Numbered from the stretch's first letter, positions 33,995 to 44,349 are shown. The stretch: DNA of 64,000 bases from a bacterium 1XD42-54 (GCA_003612585.1 RAZH01000012.1:28090-92089); one strand, 5' to 3'. Notes: a model not told the origin generated them from the letters alone. Numbers and translations are program-made.

Positions 33995-36430
33995 ATGTAC
34001 TTGATCGCACATATTTCAGATGATGGATACAACAGGGAAGAAACCGTAGCAGAACACACGCAAAAGACGGTGTTTTTATGCAAAGAAAAAGGAAAGCGAT
34101 GCGGGCTTTCCGAGCTTATGTCATTGTGCGGTATTTTTCATGATATGGGTAAGAACAAGCAAAAGTTCGATGATTACCTGCATGCTGACGAAAAGAGAAG
34201 GAGAACCCTGAGAGGAACCATTGCGCATGCATCGACCGGGGCAAGATATGTTTACGATGCATACCATGACAACCCCGGCAATACAAAAGTGATGGCGGAG
34301 ATGATCTCTTATGCGATTGCAGCGCACCACGGCCTGTTTGACTGTGTGGATAAAGAACACGCAGATTTGCTTTCTGCAAGACTCCATAAGGTAGATGATT
34401 ATGAAGAAGCATGTGAGAATGCAAAAAGGGATTATCTGGGAGAATATAAACTGGATGAAATTTTTCAGCATGCAGCCGGAGAGTTTCAGTCCGTATGGAA
34501 GAAAATAAGAGAACCATATTCAAGAATAGCAATTCTACTGGGATCTAGGTTTAAGGACGATGTCAGGGGAATGTTATTTGATTGTAAATTTTTTCTACTT
34601 GCAAGTCTGCAACGCCTACTATTATCGATGTTAATCGATTCAGACTGGGAGGCAACTTCGGATTTTATGGCTCATGTCGATACACTTTCCAAGCAATCTG
34701 AATGTTATCCAGAAGCGATATTTATAAAAGCAAAAGAAAACTTTCATACGTATATGAACAGAAAACGGCAGTCTGTGAATAGTTCCGGATTGACGGAGAA
34801 AGAGAGAACAATATTTGAAGCGAGGAATTCTTTACAGGAAGCGTGTGTCCAATTTGCGAAAAATCCTGCCGGCATCTACTGTCTCCCCATTCCGACCGGT
34901 GGCGGAAAAACGCTCAGCGCGCTGGCCTATGCACTGGAATACTGTAGCTTGCATCCGCAGACAGAACGTATTATTTACGTATCCCCGTTTATCAGTATCA
35001 CAGAACAAAACGCACAGGTATTTCGGGACGCGATTGGCAATGACAAGTGGATTTTGGAACACCATTCGTCTATGGTGAGGACTGAGGGGAATGGAAGCGG
35101 GGAAGAGCGGGCGGATAAATGCACAAGGTATGATATGAACTGGGAAGAGCCGTTCATTTGTACCACGTTTGTTCAGTTTATGAATACACTTTTTTCTGAT
35201 AAGAGCGAGTCGATACGAAGAATGCACAGGCTTGTCAATTCAGTTGTAATTATCGATGAGGTTCAATCAATGCCTTTGAAGTGTGTGCACACGTTTAATT
35301 ATATGATAAATTTTTTGAATGCAGTGTGTAACACGAACATTATTTTATGTACTGCAACACAGCCTGATCTGGAGGCAGCCGAGTGCCCGATCTGTTACAG
35401 TGAGCCAAAATATATGATAGAAGGGATTACGGGCTGGTTTGAAACATTTGATCGGGTAAAAATTTGTACTCCGAGTAGGGGAGAGAACTATACATTAGAG
35501 ACACTCGGGCAAGAGATTGCCAATCAAATCGAAAACTATCGATCTATACTTGTGGTATTGAATACAAAGGCGGCCGTGAGAGCGTTGTATGATGTATTAA
35601 AATCACAAAATATCAACACAGAGTATCTTACAACAAACTTATGCGCGGAGCATAGGAGCGATAAAGTCAAAGCAATCAAAGCCATTCTTGAGAAAAAAGA
35701 GGAACCCATCGTTGTTGTCAGCACCAACTTGATTGAAGCAGGCGTAGATTTGTCATTTGCATGTGTGTACCGCTCTATGACAGGGCTGGACAGCGTGGCG
35801 CAGACGGCGGGCCGCTGCAACAGAAACGGTGAGCTGGAATACGGAACCGTTCATTTGATCAAGCTCGATGGCGAAGATACTGGTAATATGCACGAATTGC
35901 AGGAAAAGAAAAGGGTGACAAAGTATGTGATTGATCAATACAGAAACAGCGGTGGAGAGGAAAGTCTTTTGATGCCCAGATGGATGGATCTGTATTATAA
36001 ATGTGTATATGAGGGAGCAGCTGATAAGATGAACTTCCCAATCAAAGAACTGGATAGAAATATCATTGAACTTTTGTCGCGGGGATTTGGCACTGAGGAA
36101 AAGATACATACCATGAACCAGGCATACAAAACAGCAGGGCAGGCCTATCGGGTGATTGATGACAGTTCCTTTGGAGTGATTGTGCCATATGGGGAAGGGG
36201 CTGAGATCATTGCGTCTATTCAGGAAACATCCGATCCGGCAGATATAAAAGCTTATATCCGGCAGGCACAGCGCTATACCGTTAATGTGCGGGGAAACCA
36301 GCTGAAAAAACTGGAAGGTCTGATCACACTGGTAAGCGATAACATTCCCGATCTTTACATGGTAGCGGTCCCCGGAGCGTATAACAGTGATTATGGAATT
36401 ACACCGGAATGGGAAACTCTGATATTTTAG
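33995..36430 (+). CDS. cas3: CRISPR-associated nuclease-helicase Cas3 (type I-C)
   Basis: The protein has 811 residues from the ATG at 33995, set by homology to the start MYLIAHISDDG and the promoter 26 bases upstream. An HD nuclease domain comes first (AEHTQKT, GIFHDMGKNKQKFDDYL, AAHHGLFD), then a superfamily 2 helicase with Walker A PTGGGKT (300-306), DEVQ box (421-424) and motif VI-like QTAGRCNRNG. Cas3 is recruited by the Cascade complex bound to target DNA and degrades it. It is the first gene of the operon, before cas5c. HD and helicase parts both look intact. Confidence 0.96.
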   Translation: MYLIAHISDDGYNREETVAEHTQKTVFLCKEKGKRCGLSELMSLCGIFHDMGKNKQKFDDYLHADEKRRRTLRGTIAHASTGARYVYDAYHDNPGNTKVMAEMISYAIAAHHGLFDCVDKEHADLLSARLHKVDDYEEACENAKRDYLGEYKLDEIFQHAAGEFQSVWKKIREPYSRIAILLGSRFKDDVRGMLFDCKFFLLASLQRLLLSMLIDSDWEATSDFMAHVDTLSKQSECYPEAIFIKAKENFHTYMNRKRQSVNSSGLTEKERTIFEARNSLQEACVQFAKNPAGIYCLPIPTGGGKTLSALAYALEYCSLHPQTERIIYVSPFISITEQNAQVFRDAIGNDKWILEHHSSMVRTEGNGSGEERADKCTRYDMNWEEPFICTTFVQFMNTLFSDKSESIRRMHRLVNSVVIIDEVQSMPLKCVHTFNYMINFLNAVCNTNIILCTATQPDLEAAECPICYSEPKYMIEGITGWFETFDRVKICTPSRGENYTLETLGQEIANQIENYRSILVVLNTKAAVRALYDVLKSQNINTEYLTTNLCAEHRSDKVKAIKAILEKKEEPIVVVSTNLIEAGVDLSFACVYRSMTGLDSVAQTAGRCNRNGELEYGTVHLIKLDGEDTGNMHELQEKKRVTKYVIDQYRNSGGEESLLMPRWMDLYYKCVYEGAADKMNFPIKELDRNIIELLSRGFGTEEKIHTMNQAYKTAGQAYRVIDDSSFGVIVPYGEGAEIIASIQETSDPADIKAYIRQAQRYTVNVRGNQLKKLEGLITLVSDNIPDLYMVAVPGAYNSDYGITPEWETLIF

Positions 36431-36468
36431 CAGATAGCAGGAAGAACATTGGAAAGGACAGATGAAAT

Positions 36469-37224
36469 ATGGACAAGCCAAATATCATTGAATACAGCGT
36501 TTACGGGAGATATGCATTATTTACAGACCCGTTGTCCAAGACAGGCGGTGAAAAGTGCAGCTATCAAATACCGACCTATCAGGCGTTGAAAGGAATTACA
36601 GAATCCATTTACTGGAAGCCTACGATTACATGGGTTGTTGACGCGTGTCGTGTTATGAAGCCGATACAGACCGAATCCAAGGGGATAAGGCCAATCAAAT
36701 ACAGTGGGGGCAATGATCTGTCGTACTATACGTATTTACATGATGTAGAGTATCAGGTAAGGGCGCACTTTGAATGGAATCAAAACAGGGAAGACCTGGC
36801 TTACGATCGAAATGAAAATAAGCATTATGATATTGCCAGAAGAATGGTGGAAAGAGGAGGAAGAAGAGATATTTTCCTGGGGACAAGAGAATGCCAGGGG
36901 TATGTGGAGCCTTGCTCATTCGGTGAAGGAAAGAGTGCGTATCAGGATAAAAAGCTGTCGTTTGGCATTATGGTACATGGCATTACCTATCCGGATGAGG
37001 CGGTCAGAGAAGCAGAAAAGGGAAAGATGACAGTGCGGCTTTGGAACGCGCAGATGATGGATGGAATCATACAGTTTCCGCAACCAGAAAAATGTGAAAT
37101 CAGGCATATCCTGAGGAATGCAAAAGAAAAGGAATTTATGTTTGAAAAGAATTTCAGAGGGTTGAAAGAATTTGAGGGAGGTGACCTGTTTGGCGTGGCT
37201 GAAGACTTTGGCGGAAACGTATGA
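36469..37224 (+). CDS. cas5c: Cas5c, crRNA-processing Cascade subunit
   Basis: The protein of 251 residues shows the Cas5 RAMP start ([24 protein letters not shown]) and the type I-C form with an internal glycine-rich loop. In type I-C there is no Cas6, and Cas5c both cuts the pre-crRNA within the repeat and stays at the 5' handle. The predicted handle here is the repeat's 3' end. The gene overlaps the start of cas8c by about 35 bases, so translation is coupled. Confidence 0.95.
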   Translation: MDKPNIIEYSVYGRYALFTDPLSKTGGEKCSYQIPTYQALKGITESIYWKPTITWVVDACRVMKPIQTESKGIRPIKYSGGNDLSYYTYLHDVEYQVRAHFEWNQNREDLAYDRNENKHYDIARRMVERGGRRDIFLGTRECQGYVEPCSFGEGKSAYQDKKLSFGIMVHGITYPDEAVREAEKGKMTVRLWNAQMMDGIIQFPQPEKCEIRHILRNAKEKEFMFEKNFRGLKEFEGGDLFGVAEDFGGNV

Positions 37225-39112
37225 TGTTTACGCGGATTTGGCAGGAGTTGAGAAAAACGATCAGGCCGTATTACTGCCGATTTCACACTCTACATTTAAT
37301 GCGCAGATTGAAGTGACAATTGATAAAGAGGGCAATTTTATTGAAGCTGATAGGCTGGATAAAGGCAAAGACGTAATTACCATTATTCCAGTTACGGAGG
37401 ATTCCGCAGCCAGAAGCAGCGGAATTGCACCGCATCCGCTGTGTGACAAGCTCTGTTATATAGCGGGGGACTATACGCTATATACCGGCGATGAGAAAGA
37501 AAAATATTTTGAAGCTTATATGGAGCAATTGCGGGACTGGGCGGAGTCGGAACACACGCATCCCATGGTACAGGCAGTGTATCAGTATCTGGGAAAGAAA
37601 ACGCTGATCCGCGATCTGGCAGCAGCCGGGGCGCTGGAGCTGGACGACAATGGCAGGCTGACAGACCGTACAAAAATACATGCGCTTGGTCAGACTGGGG
37701 CGAATGTAAGATTTGTGGTTTACACAGAGAACGGGCCGCGGAACGTATGGAAAAGTCAGGAGCTGTATAAAAAATACTCAGAGTATGATCGGCAGAAAGC
37801 AGGAGCGAAGAAACTATGCTATGCGACAGGAAAGATGGAACCCTGCTCGGATAAACATCCTTCCAAAATACGGAACAGCGCAGATAAGGCTAAGCTGATT
37901 TCAGGAAATGATGAATCAGGTTTTACCTATCGCGGAAGATTTACGACAAAAGAACAGGCCGTTTCTGTAGGATATGAAACATCGCAAAAAGCGCATAACG
38001 CGTTGCGTTGGCTGATTCAGAAGCAGGGATATACACGCGATGAATCAGCAATTGTCTGCTGGATGGTGAACCGGGATATGCAGGTTCCTGATATAATGAA
38101 AGATTCCCCAAATGCTTACCAGGATATCGTTGATATGGAGCTGGACTTTGATTCTATTGATCTGTATGAAAATGTAAATGAAAATAGACACGACACCGGT
38201 AAATATTTTGCGGAGCAATTCAACAAAGCAGTAAATGGTTATATGAATAAATTCAAACCAGATGATAAGGTTGCAATGATTGCCCTGGATGCGGCGACAA
38301 CTGGCCGACTGAGTGTTGTGTATTATGACGAGATGGGGGCAAAGCAATACATGGATGCCATATTACACTGGCACGGTCATTGTAAATGGCGCAGGACTGT
38401 AAAACTGGAAAAGTCAGAAGGAAGCAAAAAAAGAGTCACGTGTGAATGTACGCCTTCGCCTAGAGATATGGCGCTTGCGGCATTTGGAGTGCAGCGGTCA
38501 GAGTGGCTGGAAGCGGACAGCAAGCTGATCAGAGCTACCGTAAAGAGGCTGCTTCCATGTATCATCCGGAAGGGAGGAAAGATTCCTGCGGATATTATTA
38601 GGGCTGCCGCAAGGCGGGCATCCATGCCGCAGACAATGAGTGATTTTGTATGGTACAATGATGTCCTGTGCGTTGTGTGCGCAATGATACGCTTCAACTA
38701 TGAGGAGGATAATAAAACAATGGATAATTTCCTGAATGACAACACGAATGACCGCAATGTATTGTTTGGAAGACTGCTAGCAGTCTGCGATTATATGGAA
38801 CAGAGGGCTATGTTTGAATTTGATGAGAATGGAAATGTAAGTGAGAGACGTATGACGAATGCAAAGCGTTATTGGAATGCATACAGCAGCAGGCCGGCAG
38901 CGACGTGGAAAACGATCCGGGAGAATCTGATTGCGTATGAGAAAAAGCTGAGTGGTTTTGAGTTAAAGAAGTTTGAAGAATGGTTCGGCGAAATCACGGT
39001 TTACCTGGCTGGAAGTGGATTTGATAATACTGGTTTATCGGAATGGTATTTGCCAGGCTATTATTTGCAGATGGAAGAGATGAAAAAGGCGTTTCAGAAA
39101 AAAGAACAGTAA
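37190..39112 (+). CDS. cas8c: Cas8c (Csd1), large Cascade subunit
   Basis: The protein has 640 residues from the TTG at 37190, chosen because GGGAGGTGA ends 5 bases upstream; the gene begins inside the cas5c end. It matches Csd1/Cas8c ([17 protein letters not shown] at the start, an ISHST block, and conserved [25 protein letters not shown]). Cas8c recognises the PAM and helps to open the target DNA; in type I-C an internal start inside cas8c can also give the Cas11c small subunit. An AGGAGG-like site before an internal ATG near 38720 (GAGGAGGATAATAAAACAATG) would fit such a Cas11c start. Confidence 0.93.
   Translation: MAWLKTLAETYDVYADLAGVEKNDQAVLLPISHSTFNAQIEVTIDKEGNFIEADRLDKGKDVITIIPVTEDSAARSSGIAPHPLCDKLCYIAGDYTLYTGDEKEKYFEAYMEQLRDWAESEHTHPMVQAVYQYLGKKTLIRDLAAAGALELDDNGRLTDRTKIHALGQTGANVRFVVYTENGPRNVWKSQELYKKYSEYDRQKAGAKKLCYATGKMEPCSDKHPSKIRNSADKAKLISGNDESGFTYRGRFTTKEQAVSVGYETSQKAHNALRWLIQKQGYTRDESAIVCWMVNRDMQVPDIMKDSPNAYQDIVDMELDFDSIDLYENVNENRHDTGKYFAEQFNKAVNGYMNKFKPDDKVAMIALDAATTGRLSVVYYDEMGAKQYMDAILHWHGHCKWRRTVKLEKSEGSKKRVTCECTPSPRDMALAAFGVQRSEWLEADSKLIRATVKRLLPCIIRKGGKIPADIIRAAARRASMPQTMSDFVWYNDVLCVVCAMIRFNYEEDNKTMDNFLNDNTNDRNVLFGRLLAVCDYMEQRAMFEFDENGNVSERRMTNAKRYWNAYSSRPAATWKTIRENLIAYEKKLSGFELKKFEEWFGEITVYLAGSGFDNTGLSEWYLPGYYLQMEEMKKAFQKKEQ
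38720..39112 (+). CDS. cas11c: Possible Cas11c small subunit from an internal start in cas8c
   Basis: Inside cas8c, GAGGAGG at 38702-38708 precedes an in-frame ATG at 38720 by 11 bases; the product would be the last 130 residues of Cas8c (starting [20 protein letters not shown]). Type I-C Cascade is known to use an internally translated Cas11c of about this size. This is inferred from the site and position, not proven. Confidence 0.6.
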   Translation: MDNFLNDNTNDRNVLFGRLLAVCDYMEQRAMFEFDENGNVSERRMTNAKRYWNAYSSRPAATWKTIRENLIAYEKKLSGFELKKFEEWFGEITVYLAGSGFDNTGLSEWYLPGYYLQMEEMKKAFQKKEQ

Positions 39113-39126
39113 AGGAGAAAAGTATC

Positions 39127-39972
39127 ATGGGTGAATTTACAAACAAAATTGATTTTGAAGTATTAGTAATGGTAAAAAATGCAAATCCAAACGGAGATCC
39201 GCTGAACGGAAACAGGCCGCGCGAGACGTATGATGGATTTGGCGAAATATCGGATGTCTGTATTAAACGAAAGATCCGAAACAGGCTGCAGGATATGGGT
39301 GAAAAGATTTTTGTACAGAGTGACGAGCGTTCTGACGATCAATGCAGGAGCCTTGCAGAACGGGCAAAGAGCAACGATATGATGCAGAAGGCGTTAAAGA
39401 GTAAGGACAAAGAAGCATATGCAAAAGCGGCATGTGAAACATGGATGGACGTCCGTAGTTTTGGACAGGTATTTGCTTTCAAGGACGATAGCGTATCTGT
39501 GGGAGTGAGGGGGCCGGTTTCCATTCATTCTGCGTTCAGTGTGCTGCCTGTGGCTATTAACAGTATGCAGATCACGAAAAGTGTCAACAGTGAGACAAAG
39601 GACAAAAAATCTTCTGATACCATGGGGATGAAACACAAGATCTATTCGGCATTATATGTGATCAAAGGCAGTATCAATCATCAGCTTGCGGAAAAGACAG
39701 GATTCAGTGAGGAAGATGCACAGAAAATAAAAGAGGCCCTGCGCACACTATTTGTAAATGACAGTTCTTCTGCAAGACCTGACGGGAGTATGGAGGTTTG
39801 CAGATTATACTGGTGGAAACATAATTGCCCGATGGGGCAGTATTCTTCGGCAAAGGTACATAAGCTTGTCAAGATTACGCCAAAGAAAGATGACCCGAAA
39901 GAATTCGAGGATTACACGGTAGAAGTCGATTCCCTACCGAATCTGGCGCTTGAAGAGCTGGAAGGGATTTGA
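39127..39972 (+). CDS. cas7c: Cas7c (Csd2), Cascade backbone
   Basis: The protein has 281 residues from the ATG at 39127, with AAAGGAG 9 bases upstream. It shows the Cas7/Csd2 features NANPNGDPLNGNRPRETYDG near the N-terminus and the SFGQVFAFK and VRGPVSIHSAFSVLP blocks. Several copies coat the crRNA spacer. The stop overlaps the cas4 start by one base. Confidence 0.95.
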   Translation: MGEFTNKIDFEVLVMVKNANPNGDPLNGNRPRETYDGFGEISDVCIKRKIRNRLQDMGEKIFVQSDERSDDQCRSLAERAKSNDMMQKALKSKDKEAYAKAACETWMDVRSFGQVFAFKDDSVSVGVRGPVSIHSAFSVLPVAINSMQITKSVNSETKDKKSSDTMGMKHKIYSALYVIKGSINHQLAEKTGFSEEDAQKIKEALRTLFVNDSSSARPDGSMEVCRLYWWKHNCPMGQYSSAKVHKLVKITPKKDDPKEFEDYTVEVDSLPNLALEELEGI

Positions 39973-40634
39973 TGATGTATCCAGAAGAAGCGTATTTGAT
40001 GCTTTCCGGAATTCAACATTTTGCGTTTTGCGAAAGGCAGTGGGCAATCATCCATATCGAACAGCAATGGGCCGAAAATTACTGGACAACTGCCGGTAAA
40101 CTCATGCACAAAAAGGCGCACGATGAAGGTGCTTTTGAAAAGAGAGGCAATTTGCTGACGGTTCGAGGGTTGCGTATTTCGTCGCGGGAACTCGGATTAA
40201 GCGGTCAGTGTGACATTGTTGAATTTCATGAGGACGAAGCAGGTGTCAATCTGTTTGGCTATGAGGGAAACTGGAAACCAGTACCCGTTGAGTACAAACA
40301 TGGGAAGCCCAAAGAGCATAATGCAGATGAACTGCAGCTTTGTGCACAGGCGATCTGTTTGGAAGAAATGTTTCAGACAGAAATACCGGATGGATATTTG
40401 TATTATGGGGAAAACAGACGGCGCAGTCATGTGGTATTTACCGATGAGCTCAGGACCGAAGTTAAGAACATGTCCCGGAAGATGCATGATTTATTTAAAA
40501 GAGGATATACGCCAAATGTGAAGCCGACAAAACAGTGCAAATCATGCTCTCTGGAGAATTTGTGCGTTCCAAAGCTGCAAAAAGGAATGAAAGTCAGAGA
40601 ATATATGGAGAAATATCTAAAAATGAATGATTAA
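39972..40634 (+). CDS. cas4: Cas4 exonuclease for spacer acquisition
   Basis: The protein has 220 residues from the ATG at 39972 (a second ATG follows directly). It has Cas4 cysteines C20 near the N-terminus (FAFCERQW) and C189, C192, C198 at the C-terminus (QCKSCSLENLC), which should hold a 4Fe-4S cluster, and the RecB-like nuclease core VPVEYKHGKPK with catalytic acidic and Lys residues. Cas4 trims prespacers and checks the PAM with Cas1-Cas2. Confidence 0.95.
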   Translation: MMYPEEAYLMLSGIQHFAFCERQWAIIHIEQQWAENYWTTAGKLMHKKAHDEGAFEKRGNLLTVRGLRISSRELGLSGQCDIVEFHEDEAGVNLFGYEGNWKPVPVEYKHGKPKEHNADELQLCAQAICLEEMFQTEIPDGYLYYGENRRRSHVVFTDELRTEVKNMSRKMHDLFKRGYTPNVKPTKQCKSCSLENLCVPKLQKGMKVREYMEKYLKMND

Positions 40635-40673
40635 AAAGGTCTCTTTTGCAGATGAGAACCTGGGAGGAGCGGT

Positions 40674-41705
40674 GTGCGAAAACTATTAAATACACTATAT
40701 GTTATGACGGAGAGCTGCTACTTAACCCTTGACGGGGAAAATATTGTAATACAGGATGGAGAAAAAATGCTAGGCAGATTTCCTCTACATACTTTGGAGA
40801 ATATTGTATGTTTTACCTACAAAGGAGCAAGTCCTGCATTGATGGGGGCTTGTGCGGAACGAAAAATTGGAATGAGTTTTTTCTCGCCAAGAGGGGCGTT
40901 TTTGGCAAGAATTGTCGGAAAAGACTATGGGAATGTACTGCTTAGAAAAGAACAGTATCGCATATCGGATGATGAGAACAGAAGCATTGGGTATGCGAAA
41001 AACATGATTGCTGGAAAGGTTTTTAACAGCAGATGGAGCATAGAGCGCACGTTGCGTGACCATGCTTATCGCGTGGACGCCGGGAAGCTGAAACAAATCT
41101 CGGATACTCTGTATGGCACATTACCTAAAATAGATGGGACGCTTTCAGTGGATGAACTTCGGGGAATAGAAGGGAAGGCTGCCGAGCAATATTTTTCTGT
41201 ATTAAACGATATGATCTTAAATCAGAAAGAGGATTTTTTCTTTACAACAAGGAATCGGAGGCCACCGCTTGACAATGTTAACGCTGTATTGTCCTTTGCC
41301 TATACAGTGCTTGCAGGAGAATGTGCCAATGCGCTGTCAAGTGTCGGGCTGGACCCTTACGTAGGCTTTATGCATGGTGACAGGCCAGGTAGGACATCTC
41401 TTGCCCTTGATTTGATGGAAGAACTCAGACCAGTTCTGGCAGATCGCTTTATTTTAACACTGATTAATACCAAGGCAATTCGGGCAATTCATTTTGACAA
41501 GCAAAAGGACAATGCGGTTTTATTAAATGAAGATGGCAGGAAAGTATTTTTTAATGCGTGGCAAACTCATAAAAAAGAGATGATAACGCATCCATATTTA
41601 AAAGTAAAAATGGAATGGGGGTTGGTTCCTTATGTACAGGCGCTTTTGCTTGCCAGAACTATCCGTGGGGATGTTGATGAATACCCGCCATTTTTGTGGA
41701 AGTAG
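40674..41705 (+). CDS. cas1: Cas1 integrase (type I-C)
   Basis: The 343-residue protein starts at GTG, with GGGAGGAG 4 bases upstream. The fold is all intact: N-terminal beta domain (SCYLTLDGENIVIQDGEK), then the catalytic region with IEGKAAEQYF, GFMHGDRPGRTSLALDLMEELRP. Cas1 with Cas2 inserts new spacers at the leader end of the array. The metal-binding Glu, His and Asp residues expected of an active enzyme are all in place. Confidence 0.95.
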   Translation: MRKLLNTLYVMTESCYLTLDGENIVIQDGEKMLGRFPLHTLENIVCFTYKGASPALMGACAERKIGMSFFSPRGAFLARIVGKDYGNVLLRKEQYRISDDENRSIGYAKNMIAGKVFNSRWSIERTLRDHAYRVDAGKLKQISDTLYGTLPKIDGTLSVDELRGIEGKAAEQYFSVLNDMILNQKEDFFFTTRNRRPPLDNVNAVLSFAYTVLAGECANALSSVGLDPYVGFMHGDRPGRTSLALDLMEELRPVLADRFILTLINTKAIRAIHFDKQKDNAVLLNEDGRKVFFNAWQTHKKEMITHPYLKVKMEWGLVPYVQALLLARTIRGDVDEYPPFLWK

Positions 41706-41713
41706 GTGGTTAA

Positions 41714-42004
41714 ATGTTGGTGCTGATTACATATGATGTATCTACTCAGGACGCGGCGGGAAGGACGCGCCTTCGTAAAGTGGCAAAAGAGTGTGTCAAT
41801 TATGGACAGCGTGTCCAGAATTCAGTGTTTGAGTGCATATTAGATGCATCACAATTATTGCTGTTGAAAGACAGGCTTGTATCGTTGATTAATGAGAAAG
41901 AAGACAGTCTGCGTTTTTATTGTCTAGGAAATAACTATCGGACAAAAGTCGAACATTTCGGTAGTAAAACCTCTTATGATGCGGAAGGAACTCTAATGAT
42001 ATAA
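41714..42004 (+). CDS. cas2: Cas2
   Basis: The 96-residue protein begins MLVLITYDVSTQDAAGRTRLRKV, the ferredoxin-like Cas2 start, and contains VQNSVFEC. It bridges Cas1 dimers in the adaptation complex. Its stop lies 165 bases before the first repeat, so the array leader directly follows. Confidence 0.95.
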   Translation: MLVLITYDVSTQDAAGRTRLRKVAKECVNYGQRVQNSVFECILDASQLLLLKDRLVSLINEKEDSLRFYCLGNNYRTKVEHFGSKTSYDAEGTLMI

Positions 42005-42168
42005 GCAGGTGCGGACCGTAAGCTGACAGAAAAGGTCAGAGGGTTCGCACCATAAAAAAGTAACAAAATAGAGTAAGATTGATGTTTGAATTAAATGTCG
42101 AGTGCTATACTTTGTAAGTATTGCTTAAATCAGAATCCCTATTTTTAAAAGAAATAGGTGAATTTTGG
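42005..42168 (+). promoter_or_regulatory. CRISPR leader with hairpin and extended -10 promoter
   Basis: Directly after cas2 a two-part hairpin forms from GGTGCGGACC/GGTTCGCACC (42008-42017 and 42042-42051, one G-U pair) and CTGAC/GTCAG (42023-42027 and 42035-42039). Farther on, TGCTATACT (42103-42111) is an extended -10; transcription would start near 42118, about 50 bases before repeat 1. The 3' part (to 42168) is AT-rich, as leaders usually are. Confidence 0.7.
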
Positions 42169-43131
42169 GTCGCTTCCCTCGCGGAAGCGTGGATTGAAAT
42201 TAATATTAGACTATTGTCAAGCCTTAAATTAATAGTCGCTTCCCTCGCGGAAGCGTGGATTGAAATTTCTAACGATGCGAAACTTGCATTACAGAACCTC
42301 AGTCGCTTCCCTCGCGGAAGCGTGGATTGAAATTTTTTTATCGTCTCCAATCACCTTTACACCGGTTAGTCGCTTCCCTCGCGGAAGCGTGGATTGAAAT
42401 TCTGGAAGCACAAGAGAAAACACTCAGAAAGTGGGTCGCTTCCCTCGCGGAAGCGTGGATTGAAATACATAATTACTTTTAAGTGTTTCTCTTATTTTTT
42501 GTCGCTTCCCTCGCGGAAGCGTGGATTGAAATTCATCTTTCAGAAGCCCGGTATACCCTTGCCCCGGTCGCTTCCCTCGCGGAAGCGTGGATTGAAATAT
42601 AAAACGTTTTTTCAAACCGGAACTCCCCGATCGGTCGCTTCCCTCGCGGAAGCGTGGATTGAAATTCTGTCCTGACTTGTATTTTCTTCTCAGGCGCCGG
42701 TCGCTTCCCTCGCGGAAGCGTGGATTGAAATTTCGTTACCCACAGGTCCATATAATCTTCTACCGTCGCTTCCCTCGCGGAAGCGTGGATTGAAATCATT
42801 ATATCAAAGTGTAATAATAAATGCTACTAGGTCGCTTCCCTCGCGGAAGCGTGGATTGAAATCAGTGGCGGTGTCGTAAGTAGGCAAGTCCGAAACTAGT
42901 CGCTTCCCTCGCGGAAGCGTGGATTGAAATTTTTAATTCCGTATCCACATCCTCTGTTCAGCACGTCGCTTCCCTCGCGGAAGCGTGGATTGAAATATCA
43001 ATGTTTGTCAAGTTTACGCCGCAAACCTGTAGTCGCTTCCCTCGCGGAAGCGTGGATTGAAATCGTGAAACATCGGAAATGTTCGGCATGAGCCGTTATG
43101 TCGCTTTCCTCGCGGAAGCGTGGATTGAAAT
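42169..43131 (+). CRISPR. Type I-C CRISPR array, 15 repeats and 14 spacers
   Basis: The repeat is 32 bases, opening GTCGCTTCCCTCGCGGAAGC and ending GTGGATTGAAAT, a type I-C sequence with a GCTTCC/GGAAGC stem. Repeats start at 42169, 42235, 42302, 42369, 42435, 42501, 42567, 42634, 42700, 42765, 42831, 42899, 42965, 43032 and 43100. Spacer lengths are 34, 35, 35, 34, 34, 34, 35, 34, 33, 34, 36, 34, 35 and 36. The first 14 repeats are identical; the last has one C-to-T change at position 8, which marks it as the old, leader-distal end. The direction from cas2 agrees with transcription on the plus strand. Confidence 0.98.
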
Positions 43132-43353
43132 CACCCATGCGGTGTCTGCCCGACCTGGGCGGTAGGCTATTCTCTTTCACAAAAGGAAACTAAAAAATAT
43201 AATTTTACTACTTCCTGGCTTTAACGGAAATGAATGACAGGATTACTTTCACGTGGTAAAATATGAAAAGTTATAAATGATAAAAAGAAAGGGGCAGGGC
43301 CAGAGCGCTTTGATACATTTGTCGGAGTGGCGTCCCTGTTTTGTCAGATTAAT

Positions 43354-44349
43354 ATGAGACCGATATTTGCGCTGATCATTCCATGTTATAACGAGGAAAG
43401 GGTTTTGCCTGTTACTGGGAGTTTGTTTTTAAATAAGATAAAAGAGTTGATCCGGAGTGAAGTAATTGATGAGAAAAGCAGAATCCTATATGTGGATGAT
43501 GGGAGCCGGGATCAGACATGGATGGTTATCCGGCAATTTGCCAGGATGGATGTGCATTGCATCGGAATCCGTCAGAGTCGGAACCGGGGACATCAGAGTG
43601 CTGTTCTGGCTGGAATGATGGAGGCGCGGGGCTGGTGTGATATTGCCGTAACGATTGACTGCGACGGGCAGGATGATATTCATGCAGTGGATGAGATGAT
43701 TCAGAAGTATGAGGAGGGCTGCGATGTCGTTTATGGTGTGCGGAGCAGTCGGAAGACGGACCGTTTTTTGAAACGGTTTACGGCAGAGAGTTTTTACCGG
43801 CTGATGAACTGGATGGGCTGTGAGATCGTATTTAATCATGCAGACTACCGACTCGTATCTTCTCGGGTGCTTAATGAGTTTGTTGATTATAAAGAAGTGA
43901 ATCTGTTTCTTCGGGGGATGTTTCCTCTGATTGGTTTTGAGAGCGGTCAGGTATATTATGAGCGTATGGAACGAAAAGCCGGGAAATCTCATTATCCGGT
44001 CGGAAAAATGCTGGGTCTGGCGATTGACGGGATCACGAGCCTGAGTATTCGTCCGATTCGTCTCATAACGGCAATGGGGATTTTTGTGTCATTTCTGAGT
44101 TTTCTCGGTGTTATTTGGGCTGTGGGCTCCAGATTGATGGGCAGAACGGTTACGGGGTGGACCAGTATCATCTGTATTCTCTGTTTTCTTTCCGGAATTC
44201 AATTGGTTAGTCTTGGTGTAATTGGCGAATATGTTGGGAAGACTTATATGGAGGCCAAGGCGAGACCGAGGTATATTATAAAAGATCGGATTGGAATGTT
44301 TCCATCAGGGGAACAGCAGGAAGAGCCGGAAAAGAAAGAGTTTGAATAA
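43354..44349 (+). CDS. GT2 polyprenyl-phosphate glycosyltransferase (GtrB-like)
   Basis: The protein has 331 residues from the ATG at 43354; an upstream in-frame GTG at 43327 is open and neither has a clear ribosome site. The GT-A domain has IIPCYNEERVLP, YVDDGSRDQTW, SRNRGHQSAVLAG and TIDCDGQDD. Two membrane segments lie at the C-terminus (about residues 230-300), then a cytoplasmic tail with ARPRYIIKDRIG as in its paralogue at 28161. It should load a sugar onto undecaprenyl phosphate. The next gene, 14 bases downstream, encodes a large membrane protein that may be the matching transferase. Confidence 0.87.
   Translation: MRPIFALIIPCYNEERVLPVTGSLFLNKIKELIRSEVIDEKSRILYVDDGSRDQTWMVIRQFARMDVHCIGIRQSRNRGHQSAVLAGMMEARGWCDIAVTIDCDGQDDIHAVDEMIQKYEEGCDVVYGVRSSRKTDRFLKRFTAESFYRLMNWMGCEIVFNHADYRLVSSRVLNEFVDYKEVNLFLRGMFPLIGFESGQVYYERMERKAGKSHYPVGKMLGLAIDGITSLSIRPIRLITAMGIFVSFLSFLGVIWAVGSRLMGRTVTGWTSIICILCFLSGIQLVSLGVIGEYVGKTYMEAKARPRYIIKDRIGMFPSGEQQEEPEKKEFE

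Noticed and set aside
42105..42799. Short ORFs through the CRISPR array
   Set aside because: They only translate the repeats and spacers (for example LPSRKRGLK in each unit).
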